DNA of 7,660 bases, taken from the NCBI GenBank assembly GCA_023266715.1, contig JAHFPK010000130.1, forward strand, positions 1-7,660, read 5' to 3'. This DNA is from Hyphomicrobiales bacterium. Its GTDB lineage: Bacteria; Pseudomonadota; Alphaproteobacteria; Rhizobiales; Aestuariivirgaceae. This document shows, in pieces, positions 1 to 6,341 of this stretch (position 1 is the first letter of the stretch; the number at the start of each line of letters is the position of its first letter). The notes under the pieces were generated by a model. It made no database searches, was not told where the DNA came from, and worked only from the letters and a program-made list of their open reading frames with translations. Made by a program: the position numbers and the translations under genes.

Positions 1-1554
1 CTTTTCAGCCACCATGATTGTTGCCGCGTTGGTATTGGCCGAAACCACGGTTGGCATGATCGAAGCGTCACAGATGCGGAGACCTTCAAGGCCCTGCAGT
101 TTCAGGTTCGGTGTCACCACCGCGTTGGCGTCGTGGCCCATCTTGCAGGTGCCCGAGGGGTGATGGTCTGTCTTGGCGTGCCGGCACGCATAGGCAATGA
201 GATCATCATCCGAGACCTTGTCTGGAGCGGGCAGACGTTCGGTCATAATGAAAGGCTTGAGCGCACTTTGTCGCATTATATCACGTGCAAGGCGCAGACC
301 CTTAATTGACATGGCCCGATCATAGGGGTCGGCCCAATAGTTGGGATCAATCAACGGTGCCGCCTTGGGATCGCTCGATGCCAGCCTGATGGTTCCGCGC
401 GAGCGCGGGCGGAGATAAGCTGAATTCAACGTGACGCCGGGATTGGTTAGTTTGGCGACGCCAGCCTCGATACCGGAACCAAGCCCCAAATGAAACTGGA
501 TGTCGGGCGACCGGGCATTCTCGTCCGCATACCAGAAACCGCCGGTCTCGAAGAGACTGGAGGCCACCGGGCCAGTCCTGAACAGGAGATACTGAAGACC
601 CGCTAGCGCCGACCAGTGTAGCTTCGCGTATTTGTCGTAGGAATGATCGCCGGTGCATTCGCAGACAATGAAAAGATCGAGGTGGTCCTGGAAGTTTGAA
701 CCCACGCCGGGGAGATCATGGAGTGGCGTGATTCCGACCGACTTTAAGTGATCGGCTGGGCCGATACCGGACTGCATGAGAAGCTTTGGTGAGCCAATGG
801 CGCCCGACGCAAGGATGACCTCGCGAGCGGCGCGGATCATCTCGACCCCATTCCTGCCTGCCGCTACAACTCCGGTGGCACGGCCCTTTTCGATGACGAT
901 GCGGTGCATGAACGCATTGGTACGGACTTCAAGATTTAACCGGCGTTTAGCTGGCTTCAGATAGGCCGTGGCGGTCGAGGAACGGCGCGCATCCTTTTGT
1001 GATAATTGATAGTAGCCAACACCATCCTGAGATTCGCCATTGAAATCGGAATTGTGCGGAATGCCGAGTTGTTCAGCCGCGTTGAAATAAGCTTCGCAAA
1101 TGGGGAGTGGTGCGACCGGATCCGAAACGCCAAGGGGACCGCCTTTGCCATGGTATCTGTCGGCAGGTCGCGCGAAATCCTCGATGCGCCGGAAATACGG
1201 CAGTACATCCTCGTAGCTCCAGCCTTCGCACCCCATCTGGCGCCATTCATCGAAGTCAAGCCGGTTGCCGCGGTTGTAGAGCTGCGCGTTGATCGATGAG
1301 CCGCCGCCGATCACCTTGGCTTGGGTAAAGCGCAACACAAGATTGTTCATATGTATCTGTGGAACTGTTGACCAGCCCCAACTCGCTATGCCTTTAGTCA
1401 TCTTGGCAAAGCCCGCTGGCCAGTGGAACAGGGGGTTCCAGTCTGTGCCCCCCGCTTCGAGCAAAAGTACTTTGATGTCCGGCTTTTCACTCAGTCGGGC
1501 CGCGAGGACGCATCCCGCCGAGCCGCCACCCACTATTACATAATCATAGGCCAT
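1..1554 (-). CDS. GMC-family FAD-dependent oxidoreductase (choline/alcohol dehydrogenase-like), C-terminus off the left edge
   Basis: The reading frame is open from ATG at 1554 to base 1, giving 518 codons with no stop. Family members are usually about 530-560 residues, so only a short C-terminal tail is missing. The N-terminus has the FAD-binding Rossmann motif VGGGSAG (residues 8-14) and the ribose-binding acidic residue E33 in LLLEAGG. GMC signature 1 is seen as VIGGGSSINAQLYNRGN (81-97) and signature 2 as GAIGSPKLLMQSGIG (251-265). The catalytic pair is present: His465 in HHPSGTCKMG and Asn509 in SANTNAA, 44 residues apart as in choline oxidase. By family it oxidises an alcohol to an aldehyde or ketone with FAD; the substrate cannot be read from the sequence. 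The start is supported by the Rossmann fold beginning at once and by a weak GAGAG (1563-1559) as ribosome site. It lies downstream of the sugar ABC genes and a decayed SDR, probably in the same operon. Confidence 0.93.
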   Translation of the reverse strand, partial: MAYDYVIVGGGSAGCVLAARLSEKPDIKVLLLEAGGTDWNPLFHWPAGFAKMTKGIASWGWSTVPQIHMNNLVLRFTQAKVIGGGSSINAQLYNRGNRLDFDEWRQMGCEGWSYEDVLPYFRRIEDFARPADRYHGKGGPLGVSDPVAPLPICEAYFNAAEQLGIPHNSDFNGESQDGVGYYQLSQKDARRSSTATAYLKPAKRRLNLEVRTNAFMHRIVIEKGRATGVVAAGRNGVEMIRAAREVILASGAIGSPKLLMQSGIGPADHLKSVGITPLHDLPGVGSNFQDHLDLFIVCECTGDHSYDKYAKLHWSALAGLQYLLFRTGPVASSLFETGGFWYADENARSPDIQFHLGLGSGIEAGVAKLTNPGVTLNSAYLRPRSRGTIRLASSDPKAAPLIDPNYWADPYDRAMSIKGLRLARDIMRQSALKPFIMTERLPAPDKVSDDDLIAYACRHAKTDHHPSGTCKMGHDANAVVTPNLKLQGLEGLRICDASIMPTVVSANTNAATIMVAEK

Positions 1555-1561
1555 CACACTC

Positions 1562-1800
1562 TCACAGCTCTGGAATCGTCAACCCGTCCCCGGTGTCGCC
1601 AAGCGTGCTGGTGGAATATGGAAAGGCGCCGCCCGAACGCGCCAGCAATGATGCATCCGAAATCCGCAAATATTGCCCGCATGAAGTCCTGCCTAAAAAC
1701 AACGCGCCGCGAAGTTTGACATCCATGACGTGATCGAAGGCCCCGAAGCCAGTTCAGCAGAGTTGCCGCGTTCGGGAGTACCCTGTCGAAGGTTGCTCAT
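1562..1800 (-). pseudogene. Probable decayed short-chain dehydrogenase/reductase (SDR) remnant
   Basis: This 240-bp stretch between the ATPase and the GMC gene has no intact ORF but carries SDR-like blocks in the right order in three frames. An ATG at 1800 overlaps the ATPase stop (ATGA) and opens MSNLRQGT. A second frame gives VLPNAATLLN (1781-1752), resembling the SDR NNAG region. A third frame, open from 1753 to a TGA at 1564-1562, gives FDHVMDVKLRGALFLGR, which closely resembles the SDR helix that normally reads VMxVNLRGxF. Here the catalytic Asn is Lys (AAA). It ends YSTSTLGDTGDGLTIPEL, reminiscent of the usual SDR C-terminus (YVTGxxLxVDGGLT). The GxxxGxG cofactor motif and the catalytic Ser and YxxxK are absent. 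The stop lies 7 bp before the GMC start, ordinary operon spacing. The motif resemblance is recalled by eye and not aligned. An unrelated spacer that mimics these motifs by chance cannot be excluded. Confidence 0.5.
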
Positions 1801-2903
1801 TCGATGCGCTGTTGGGTATCGGGATTGAAGAAAACGGCCTTATCGAGATTGAAAGAGAGCTTCGACATCGTGCCAGGAACAACTCTCGCATCGGCTCGCA
1901 AACGGGCAATCGCTTCCTTACCGCCGAGATTTATGACCGCAAAAGTGTCGGAACCCGCGGGCTCCACCACGTCGATGAAACAGTCCGCAGTTATAAGATT
2001 TTGCGATGTACGGTCGGCGCCTTCAGGATCGGTTATCGCTTCCGGCCGGATGCCGAAGACTACGGTTTTTCCAGAATAGCCATTGAGATGTGAGCCCACG
2101 TTTAGAACTAGCGGTTTGCCGCCGTGCGCGCCGATCTCGAGTTTAACGGTTTTGCCGCTGCCAACCACCTTCGCGGGAATGAGGTTCATTGCCGGCGATC
2201 CCATGAAGTCTGCAACAAAAATGTTGTCGGGACGGTTATAAATCTCTGCCGGTGTGCCTGCCTGCTGCAACACGCCGTCCTTCAGCACGGCGATTTTAGT
2301 CGCGAGAGTCATTGCTTCAATCTGGTCATGTGTCACATAGACAATGGTCCGCTTCATCGATTGGTGCAGCCGCTTAATTTCGGTACGCATGTCGACACGC
2401 AGTTTGGCATCGAGGTTAGATAGGGGTTCGTCGAATAGGAATACTTGGGGACGGCGCACCAGTGCTCGGCCCATGGCGACGCGTTGGCGCTGGCCGCCGG
2501 AAAGTTGCGATGGCTTGCGATCCAATAGGTGGCTGATCTGCAAGGTCTCGGCGACGCCGGCTATAGCTTTTACGCGCTCGTCTTTCGGCACGCCTTTGAT
2601 CTCCATTCCGAAAGAAATGTTCTGCGCCACCGACATGTTGGGATAGAGCGCGTAGGACTGGAATACCATGGCAATGTCCCGCTTCGAGGGATGCAATTCA
2701 TTTACCCGCTTTCCAGCGATGCGAATTTCCCCCTTGGTGACGCTTTCCAGCCCGGCGATGGTATTGAGCAGTGTGGACTTGCCGCAGCCTGAAGGACCGA
2801 CGAGAACCAGAAATCCGCCTTCTTCAATGTCCAGGTCAATTCCTTTCAGGATTTGAACTGCGCCGAAGCGTTTCTCGAGTTTCTCGATTTCAAGGAAAGC
2901 CAT
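1797..2903 (-). CDS. ugpC: Sugar ABC transporter ATP-binding protein (MalK/UgpC/MsmK family)
   Basis: This is the cytoplasmic ATPase that drives the adjacent CUT1 importer; in the family a homodimer docks on the two permeases. All nucleotide-binding motifs are intact in 368 residues: Walker A GPSGCGKST (36-44), Q-loop Gln82 in VFQSYALYP, ABC signature LSGGQ (134-138), Walker B FLFDEP (155-160) with catalytic Glu159, D-loop SNLD (162-165) and H-loop His192 in VTHDQ. From about residue 235 a TOBE-type regulatory/substrate-linked domain follows, as in MalK and UgpC, and the length is normal. AAAGGAT (2915-2909) precedes the ATG and overlaps the end of the upstream permease, from which it is separated by 3 bp, so translation is probably coupled. 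The symbol names the family and does not imply glycerol-3-phosphate as the substrate. The stop codon shares bases with the ATG of the SDR remnant. Confidence 0.97.
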   Translation of the reverse strand: MAFLEIEKLEKRFGAVQILKGIDLDIEEGGFLVLVGPSGCGKSTLLNTIAGLESVTKGEIRIAGKRVNELHPSKRDIAMVFQSYALYPNMSVAQNISFGMEIKGVPKDERVKAIAGVAETLQISHLLDRKPSQLSGGQRQRVAMGRALVRRPQVFLFDEPLSNLDAKLRVDMRTEIKRLHQSMKRTIVYVTHDQIEAMTLATKIAVLKDGVLQQAGTPAEIYNRPDNIFVADFMGSPAMNLIPAKVVGSGKTVKLEIGAHGGKPLVLNVGSHLNGYSGKTVVFGIRPEAITDPEGADRTSQNLITADCFIDVVEPAGSDTFAVINLGGKEAIARLRADARVVPGTMSKLSFNLDKAVFFNPDTQQRIE

Positions 2904-2906
2904 GGT

Positions 2907-3788
2907 TTATCCTTTCACGGCGCCAGCCATAAGGCCGCGCACAAAGTAACGCCCGGACGTGATGTAAACGATGAGGGTTGGCAGGGCGGCGAGTATAGCT
3001 CCGGCAAAGTGCACGTTGTATTCTTTAACCCCTGTCGACGAATTGACGAGATTGTTGAGGGCCACCGTCATAGGCTGCGAGTCGGCATCGGAGAAGGACG
3101 CGCCAAACAGGAAGTCGTTCCAGATGTTGGTGAACTGCCAGATGACGGTGACGACAATGATTGGACCTGAGCTCGGCAGCAGTATGCGGCGGAAGATCTG
3201 GAAAAAGCTGGCCCCGTCAATCATGGCCGCGCGCACTAGCTCGGTCGGGAACGCCTCGTAATAATTCCGGAAGAACAGAGTGGTGAACCCGAGCCCATAA
3301 ATTGCATGGATCAGAACCAGGCCCGCGACCGTCCCCGCGAGACCCAGAAGTCCGAGAATCTTCGCGGACGGTATGAGCACGATCTGGAAGGGAATGAAGC
3401 AGGACATCAGCATTAGGGTGAATACGATATTGTCGCCCGGAAACCGCCATTTGGTGAGCACGTAGCCGTTGAGTGCGCCTAGCATCGTGGAAATGAAAAC
3501 CGCGGGTGCTACCATGAGGATGGAATTGAGAAAATATGGCTTGAGACCAGTCGGCTGGACACCGATCTGCGCGGTGGACCAGGCGCTCAGCCATGGATCG
3601 ATTGTCCATGTCTGCGGGAGTGCCAGCATGTTACCCTGACGGATTTCGTCGAGGGGTTTCAGGGAATTGGCAAGCATCACGTATAGTGGCAGAAGATAGT
3701 AGACCGCGAACAGAATCAGGACGGCATAGATCGCCGCGCGCACAAATATGCCAGTGCGGACGGCCGTGTCTTGTGAAGAAGCACTCAT
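2907..3788 (-). CDS. Sugar ABC transporter permease, MalG type (CUT1)
   Basis: This is an inner-membrane subunit of the importer, 293 residues with about six hydrophobic segments, the first at roughly 16-38 and the last near 262-277. The EAA loop that contacts the ATPase is clear: PTELVRAAMIDGASFFQIF (181-199) followed by RRILLP, with the conserved A-x-x-D-G-A core. The extracytoplasmic loop after the first segment (NSLKPLDEI, 41-49) is typical of MalG-type permeases. Its ATG overlaps the stop of the MalF-type gene by 4 bp (ATGA), and a strong ribosome site, GAAGGGAGGG (3806-3797), sits inside the end of that gene, which fixes the start. The pair forms the heterodimeric channel. The sequence resembles the second permease of glucose/mannose (Gts-type) systems, but substrate choice rests mainly on the binding protein. 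Confidence 0.96.
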   Translation of the reverse strand: MSASSQDTAVRTGIFVRAAIYAVLILFAVYYLLPLYVMLANSLKPLDEIRQGNMLALPQTWTIDPWLSAWSTAQIGVQPTGLKPYFLNSILMVAPAVFISTMLGALNGYVLTKWRFPGDNIVFTLMLMSCFIPFQIVLIPSAKILGLLGLAGTVAGLVLIHAIYGLGFTTLFFRNYYEAFPTELVRAAMIDGASFFQIFRRILLPSSGPIIVVTVIWQFTNIWNDFLFGASFSDADSQPMTVALNNLVNSSTGVKEYNVHFAGAILAALPTLIVYITSGRYFVRGLMAGAVKG

Positions 3789-4681
3789 GAACGCCGCCCT
3801 CCCTTCAATTCAGAATAGAGATAGGGAACGATGATTGCCGCAATCATCATCAGCATAATGATTGCGGAAGCCGCACCCATGCCCATTTCGTTGCGGCCGA
3901 ACGTGAATTTCTGCATGAACAGTGCTGGCGTCCATGTGGCTGTACCAGGGCCGCCGTCGGTCATAGCCACAACAAGGTCGTAGGATTTGATTGCGAGATG
4001 CGCGAGTACGACGAAGGCGGAAAGAAATACCGGCCGCATAAGCGGAATGATGATGCGACTGTAGAGCATCCAGTTTGAAGCGCCATCGATCTGGGCCGCC
4101 TTGATTATTTCATTATCGACACCTCTGAGACCGGCGAGGAACATGGCCATGACGAAACCGGAGGATTGCCAAATCGCCGCAATCACTATGGTGTAGATAG
4201 CGAATCGACCGTCCTTGATCCAGCGGAAGGAAAAGGACTCCCAGCCCCATGACTGCATCACATGTTCAAGCCCGATGCCGGGATCGAGGAACCATTTCCA
4301 CGCAACGCCGGTAACGATGAAAGACAGCGCCATTGGATAGAGATAGATTGGGCGCAAGAAACCTTCGCCGCGGATTTTCTGGTCAAGCAGTATAGCGAGC
4401 CCAAGACCGAGCACACTGCAGATTATGATATAGAGTGAACCGAAAATTCCGAGATTGGCCAGCGAAGTCGACCAATTGGGATGATTGAAGAGGCGGGCAT
4501 AATTATTGAGACCTACCCAGGTGGTCAAGTCCGGCAGCATTTTCGAGCCGGTGAAAGAAAGCACTCCGGTGAAGAGAATGAATCCATAGACAAATAGTAG
4601 GACGACAGCGAAGCTGGGCGCGAGAACGATACGCGGCAACCAATCCTGCAATATCGAGCGTTGGCTCTGAACCTGTGACAT
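3785..4681 (-). CDS. Sugar ABC transporter permease, MalF type (CUT1)
   Basis: This is an inner-membrane channel subunit of 298 residues, without the long periplasmic insertion seen in E. coli MalF, as is usual for CUT1 permeases. Hydrophobic segments are visible at about 17-40, 76-99, 112-131, 160-184, 213-236 and 268-290. The EAA loop is EIIKAAQIDGASNWMLY (191-207), leading to IIIPLMRP. The conserved TDGGPG turn (241-246) lies before the last membrane segment. The ATG at 4681 has AAGGGAT (4695-4689) at good spacing. The gene follows the binding-protein gene after 68 bp containing a hairpin, and it overlaps the MalG-type gene by 4 bp, so the two permeases are translationally coupled. The sequence style (for example LLDQKIRGEGFLRP near 98-111) is that of the glucose/mannose-type systems. 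Confidence 0.96.
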   Translation of the reverse strand: MSQVQSQRSILQDWLPRIVLAPSFAVVLLFVYGFILFTGVLSFTGSKMLPDLTTWVGLNNYARLFNHPNWSTSLANLGIFGSLYIIICSVLGLGLAILLDQKIRGEGFLRPIYLYPMALSFIVTGVAWKWFLDPGIGLEHVMQSWGWESFSFRWIKDGRFAIYTIVIAAIWQSSGFVMAMFLAGLRGVDNEIIKAAQIDGASNWMLYSRIIIPLMRPVFLSAFVVLAHLAIKSYDLVVAMTDGGPGTATWTPALFMQKFTFGRNEMGMGAASAIIMLMMIAAIIVPYLYSELKGGRRS

Positions 4682-4711
4682 CTCGAAAATCCCTTCGCTC
4701 TGTGAGTTGAA

Positions 4712-4734
4712 GACCCCGACCGGTGGCCGGGGTC
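4712..4734 (-). promoter_or_regulatory. Intercistronic hairpin after the binding-protein gene
   Basis: The inverted repeat GACCCCG (4712-4718) and CGGGGTC (4728-4734) is separated by nine bases. Inside it CC pairs with GG across a mismatch, leaving a 3-base loop. It lies 16 bp past the binding-protein stop and 31 bp before the MalF-type start. There is no T-run after it in the transcript direction, so it is a poor intrinsic terminator. Such hairpins commonly protect the mRNA 3' end or cause partial termination, so that the binding protein is made in excess over the permeases. That role is inferred here from position alone. Confidence 0.6.
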
Positions 4735-4749
4735 CCGTGGTGTTTGCGA

Positions 4750-5988
4750 TCAGCCCTTTGCGGCGGCGACGGCTTCAGCCAGCGCCTTAGCGGCGGCTTT
4801 TGAATCCATCTCGCCGTTGAAGTGTTTGGTCACCACATCATAGAGCGCATTCTTGATGGCAGCCGGAGCTGCGTGGCCATGGGCCATGGAGCCGAACAAC
4901 AAGTTGTTCTTGCTAGCGTCTGCAAGGTCAGCCATGCCTTTCTTGCCGCAATCATCGAAAGCATCGTTCGGCACGTCGGTGCGTGCTGGCACCGACCCTT
5001 TCACCACATTGAAGGCCGATTGAAAGGCCGGACTCTCGATGTCCGAAGCCATTTGCAATTGCGCCTTCTGACTAGCATCACCGACCTTAAACATCATAAA
5101 TTGGTCGGAATTGAAGGTAACTGCTCCTTGCGTTCCGGGGAAGCGGATGCAGACGAAGTCCTTGCCGGGAACCTTGCCGGCTTTCAGAAATTCGCCCTTG
5201 GCCCAGTCGCCCATGAACTGCATGCCGGCTTTTCCTTCTATGACCATGGCGGAAGCAAGATTCCAATCGCGGCCAGAGAAGTTGTCGTCGACGTAGGAGC
5301 GAAGCTTCGCCATTCGGTCAAAAGCCTCGACCATCTTGTCGCTGTCCAGCGCTTTGGGGTCAAGGTCGATAAACGCCGACTTGTAGAAATCGGCGCCGAG
5401 CGAAAGAACGACGCCATCGAAAATCGTCGCTTCCTGCCAAGCTTGGCCGCCATGGGCCACTGGCGTGAGGCCGTTAGCTTTCATCTTGTCGAGTACGGCC
5501 ACGAGCTCATCCCAGCTGGTCGGTGCCTTTCCGCCGGCGGCATCGAGTGCTGCCTTGTTAATCCAGACCCAGTTCGTCGAGTGAACATTGACAGGGGCTG
5601 CTATCCACTTGCCATCATACTTAGAGAAGTTCTGCAGGGCCGCCGGAACGACCTTGTCCCAGCCTTCTCGGGTCGCAACCTCGGTGAGATCACCGACCAC
5701 ACCCTGCTTCGCCCAGTCGGTGATATCAAAGCCGAGCGCCTGCACGGCAGTCGGTGGATTGCCAGCGGTGACTCGGGCACGTAGCGCTGTCATGGCGGCA
5801 TCGCCACCGCCGCCGGCGACGGGCATATCCTTCCAGGTAATGCCCTGGCTTTCGAGGTTCTTTTTCAGAACATTGAGAGCGGCTGCCTCACCGCCAGATG
5901 TCCACCAGTGGAGCACTTCAACTTCGTCGGCGTGCGCCATGGCCGTCAGTCCAAAGACCGCGGCCGTCGTCAGTAGAAATTTACGCAT
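4750..5988 (-). CDS. Periplasmic sugar-binding protein of a CUT1 ABC importer, glucose/mannose (GtsA)-like
   Basis: This is the periplasmic receptor that delivers substrate to the adjacent permeases. It has 412 residues, a normal length for solute-binding family 1. A classical signal peptide is present: MRK, hydrophobic core to about residue 16, and a likely cleavage after AHA (18-20). The mature protein begins DEVEVLHWWTSGGE, and this HWWTSGGE together with VAGGGGDAAMT (57-67) is the pattern I associate with glucose/mannose-binding GtsA-type proteins. MQFMGDWAKGEF (257-268) is a conserved segment of the group. Two cysteines, 280 and 347, could form a disulfide. The start is fixed by the signal peptide and by GGGAGA (6000-5995), 6 bp upstream. 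It is the first gene of the importer. Its 5' side holds only a hairpin, so it may be transcribed from within or upstream of the ALDH remnant. The substrate assignment is by family resemblance only. Confidence 0.95.
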   Translation of the reverse strand: MRKFLLTTAAVFGLTAMAHADEVEVLHWWTSGGEAAALNVLKKNLESQGITWKDMPVAGGGGDAAMTALRARVTAGNPPTAVQALGFDITDWAKQGVVGDLTEVATREGWDKVVPAALQNFSKYDGKWIAAPVNVHSTNWVWINKAALDAAGGKAPTSWDELVAVLDKMKANGLTPVAHGGQAWQEATIFDGVVLSLGADFYKSAFIDLDPKALDSDKMVEAFDRMAKLRSYVDDNFSGRDWNLASAMVIEGKAGMQFMGDWAKGEFLKAGKVPGKDFVCIRFPGTQGAVTFNSDQFMMFKVGDASQKAQLQMASDIESPAFQSAFNVVKGSVPARTDVPNDAFDDCGKKGMADLADASKNNLLFGSMAHGHAAPAAIKNALYDVVTKHFNGEMDSKAAAKALAEAVAAAKG

Positions 5989-6012
5989 TTCACGTCTCCC
6001 ATTTTCGCAACC

Positions 6013-6041
6013 TTCCGGGACGGACCATTCCGATCCCGGAA
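6013..6041 (-). promoter_or_regulatory. Strong imperfect hairpin/palindrome just upstream of the sugar-binding-protein gene
   Basis: TTCCGGGA (6013-6020) pairs with TCCCGGAA (6034-6041). Inside it CGGA (6021-6024) pairs with TCCG (6029-6032) around the loop CCAT, with one bulged base at 6033. This gives a 12-bp stem. It lies between the ALDH remnant stop (6046) and the binding-protein ribosome site (6000-5995). In the transcript direction it is followed by GGTTGCGAAAA with no T-run, so a standard intrinsic terminator is unlikely. It could be an mRNA stability or processing element, a factor-dependent stop, or a DNA operator; the sequence does not decide between these. Confidence 0.65.
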
Positions 6042-6045
6042 TTCT

Positions 6046-6339
6046 TCACACGCGCGGAAGCCACCAGCCGGTTCGCGACCCGATGTGCATCGTTAGCGTT
6101 TTTGTTTCTGTGTAGTCTTCAACCGCATGGCGGCCAAGTTCACGCCCCAGGCCCGACTGGCGGTATCCGCCAAAGGGTAATTCCGGAAAACCGTCCATGA
6201 AAGTGTTTATCCAGACCGTGCCGGTGCGCACGCGGCGAGCAACGGACATGCAAGTGGAATCATCGATGAAATCACCACCAATGAACATTTGATAGGTCCT
6301 TACATCTGACGCCGGGCCGAGGAGGGTGTTATGTGTCAT
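6046..6339 (-). pseudogene. Aldehyde dehydrogenase with a large in-frame internal deletion (97 codons left)
   Basis: The first 27 or so residues are a normal ALDH N-terminus (YQMFIGGDFIDDS, 16-28). At about residues 28-33 (bases 6258-6241) the frame passes directly into the ALDH C-terminal region: VARRVRTGTVWIN, then PELPFGGYRQSGLGRELG, EDYTETKTL and an ending in WWLPRV. Intact family members are about 480-510 residues, so some 390 are missing, including the NAD-binding fold, the catalytic Cys and the general-base Glu. It therefore cannot be a dehydrogenase. The frame is open across the junction. It has a good ribosome site, GGGGGAG (6353-6347), and starts 2 bp after the hydratase stop, so a short peptide may still be made. 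The C-terminal segment resembles betaine-aldehyde/aromatic-aldehyde-type ALDHs, but substrate cannot be inferred. An assembly error could also produce this shape. Confidence 0.88.
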
Positions 6340-6341
6340 TT

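Noticed and set aside
347..1259. Apparent break-up of the GMC gene suggested by short minus-strand open frames at 347-658 and 957-1259
   Set aside because: These are off-frame. The true frame (codons ending on bases 1, 4, 7 and so on) was translated line by line from 1554 to 1 and has no stop, with both GMC signatures and the catalytic His/Asn in it.
1585..1729. A plus-strand reading of the gap (EIRKYCPHEVLPKNNAPRSL) that recalls the C-terminus of an acyl-CoA synthetase
   Set aside because: Only one short block fits. The usual following LPK...GKI segment is absent in all plus frames, and the minus strand gives several SDR blocks in order at operon-like spacing. It remains a minor alternative to the SDR reading.
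3217..3609. Minus-strand 130-codon frame inside the MalG-type permease gene
   Set aside because: It is an overlapping frame rich in Arg and His with no membrane segments, while the main frame has an intact EAA loop and membrane segments.
4822..5784. Long plus-strand open frame of 320 codons opposite the binding-protein gene
   Set aside because: It lies wholly antisense to a gene with a signal peptide and clear family motifs. Its protein is rich in His, Arg and Val with no recognisable domain, as expected from a mirror frame of a codon-biased gene.
6013..6041. Calling the hairpin before the binding-protein gene a rho-independent terminator
   Set aside because: No T-run follows on the transcribed strand; the following bases are GGTTGCGAAAA. 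It is kept as a regulatory or structural element of unknown role.
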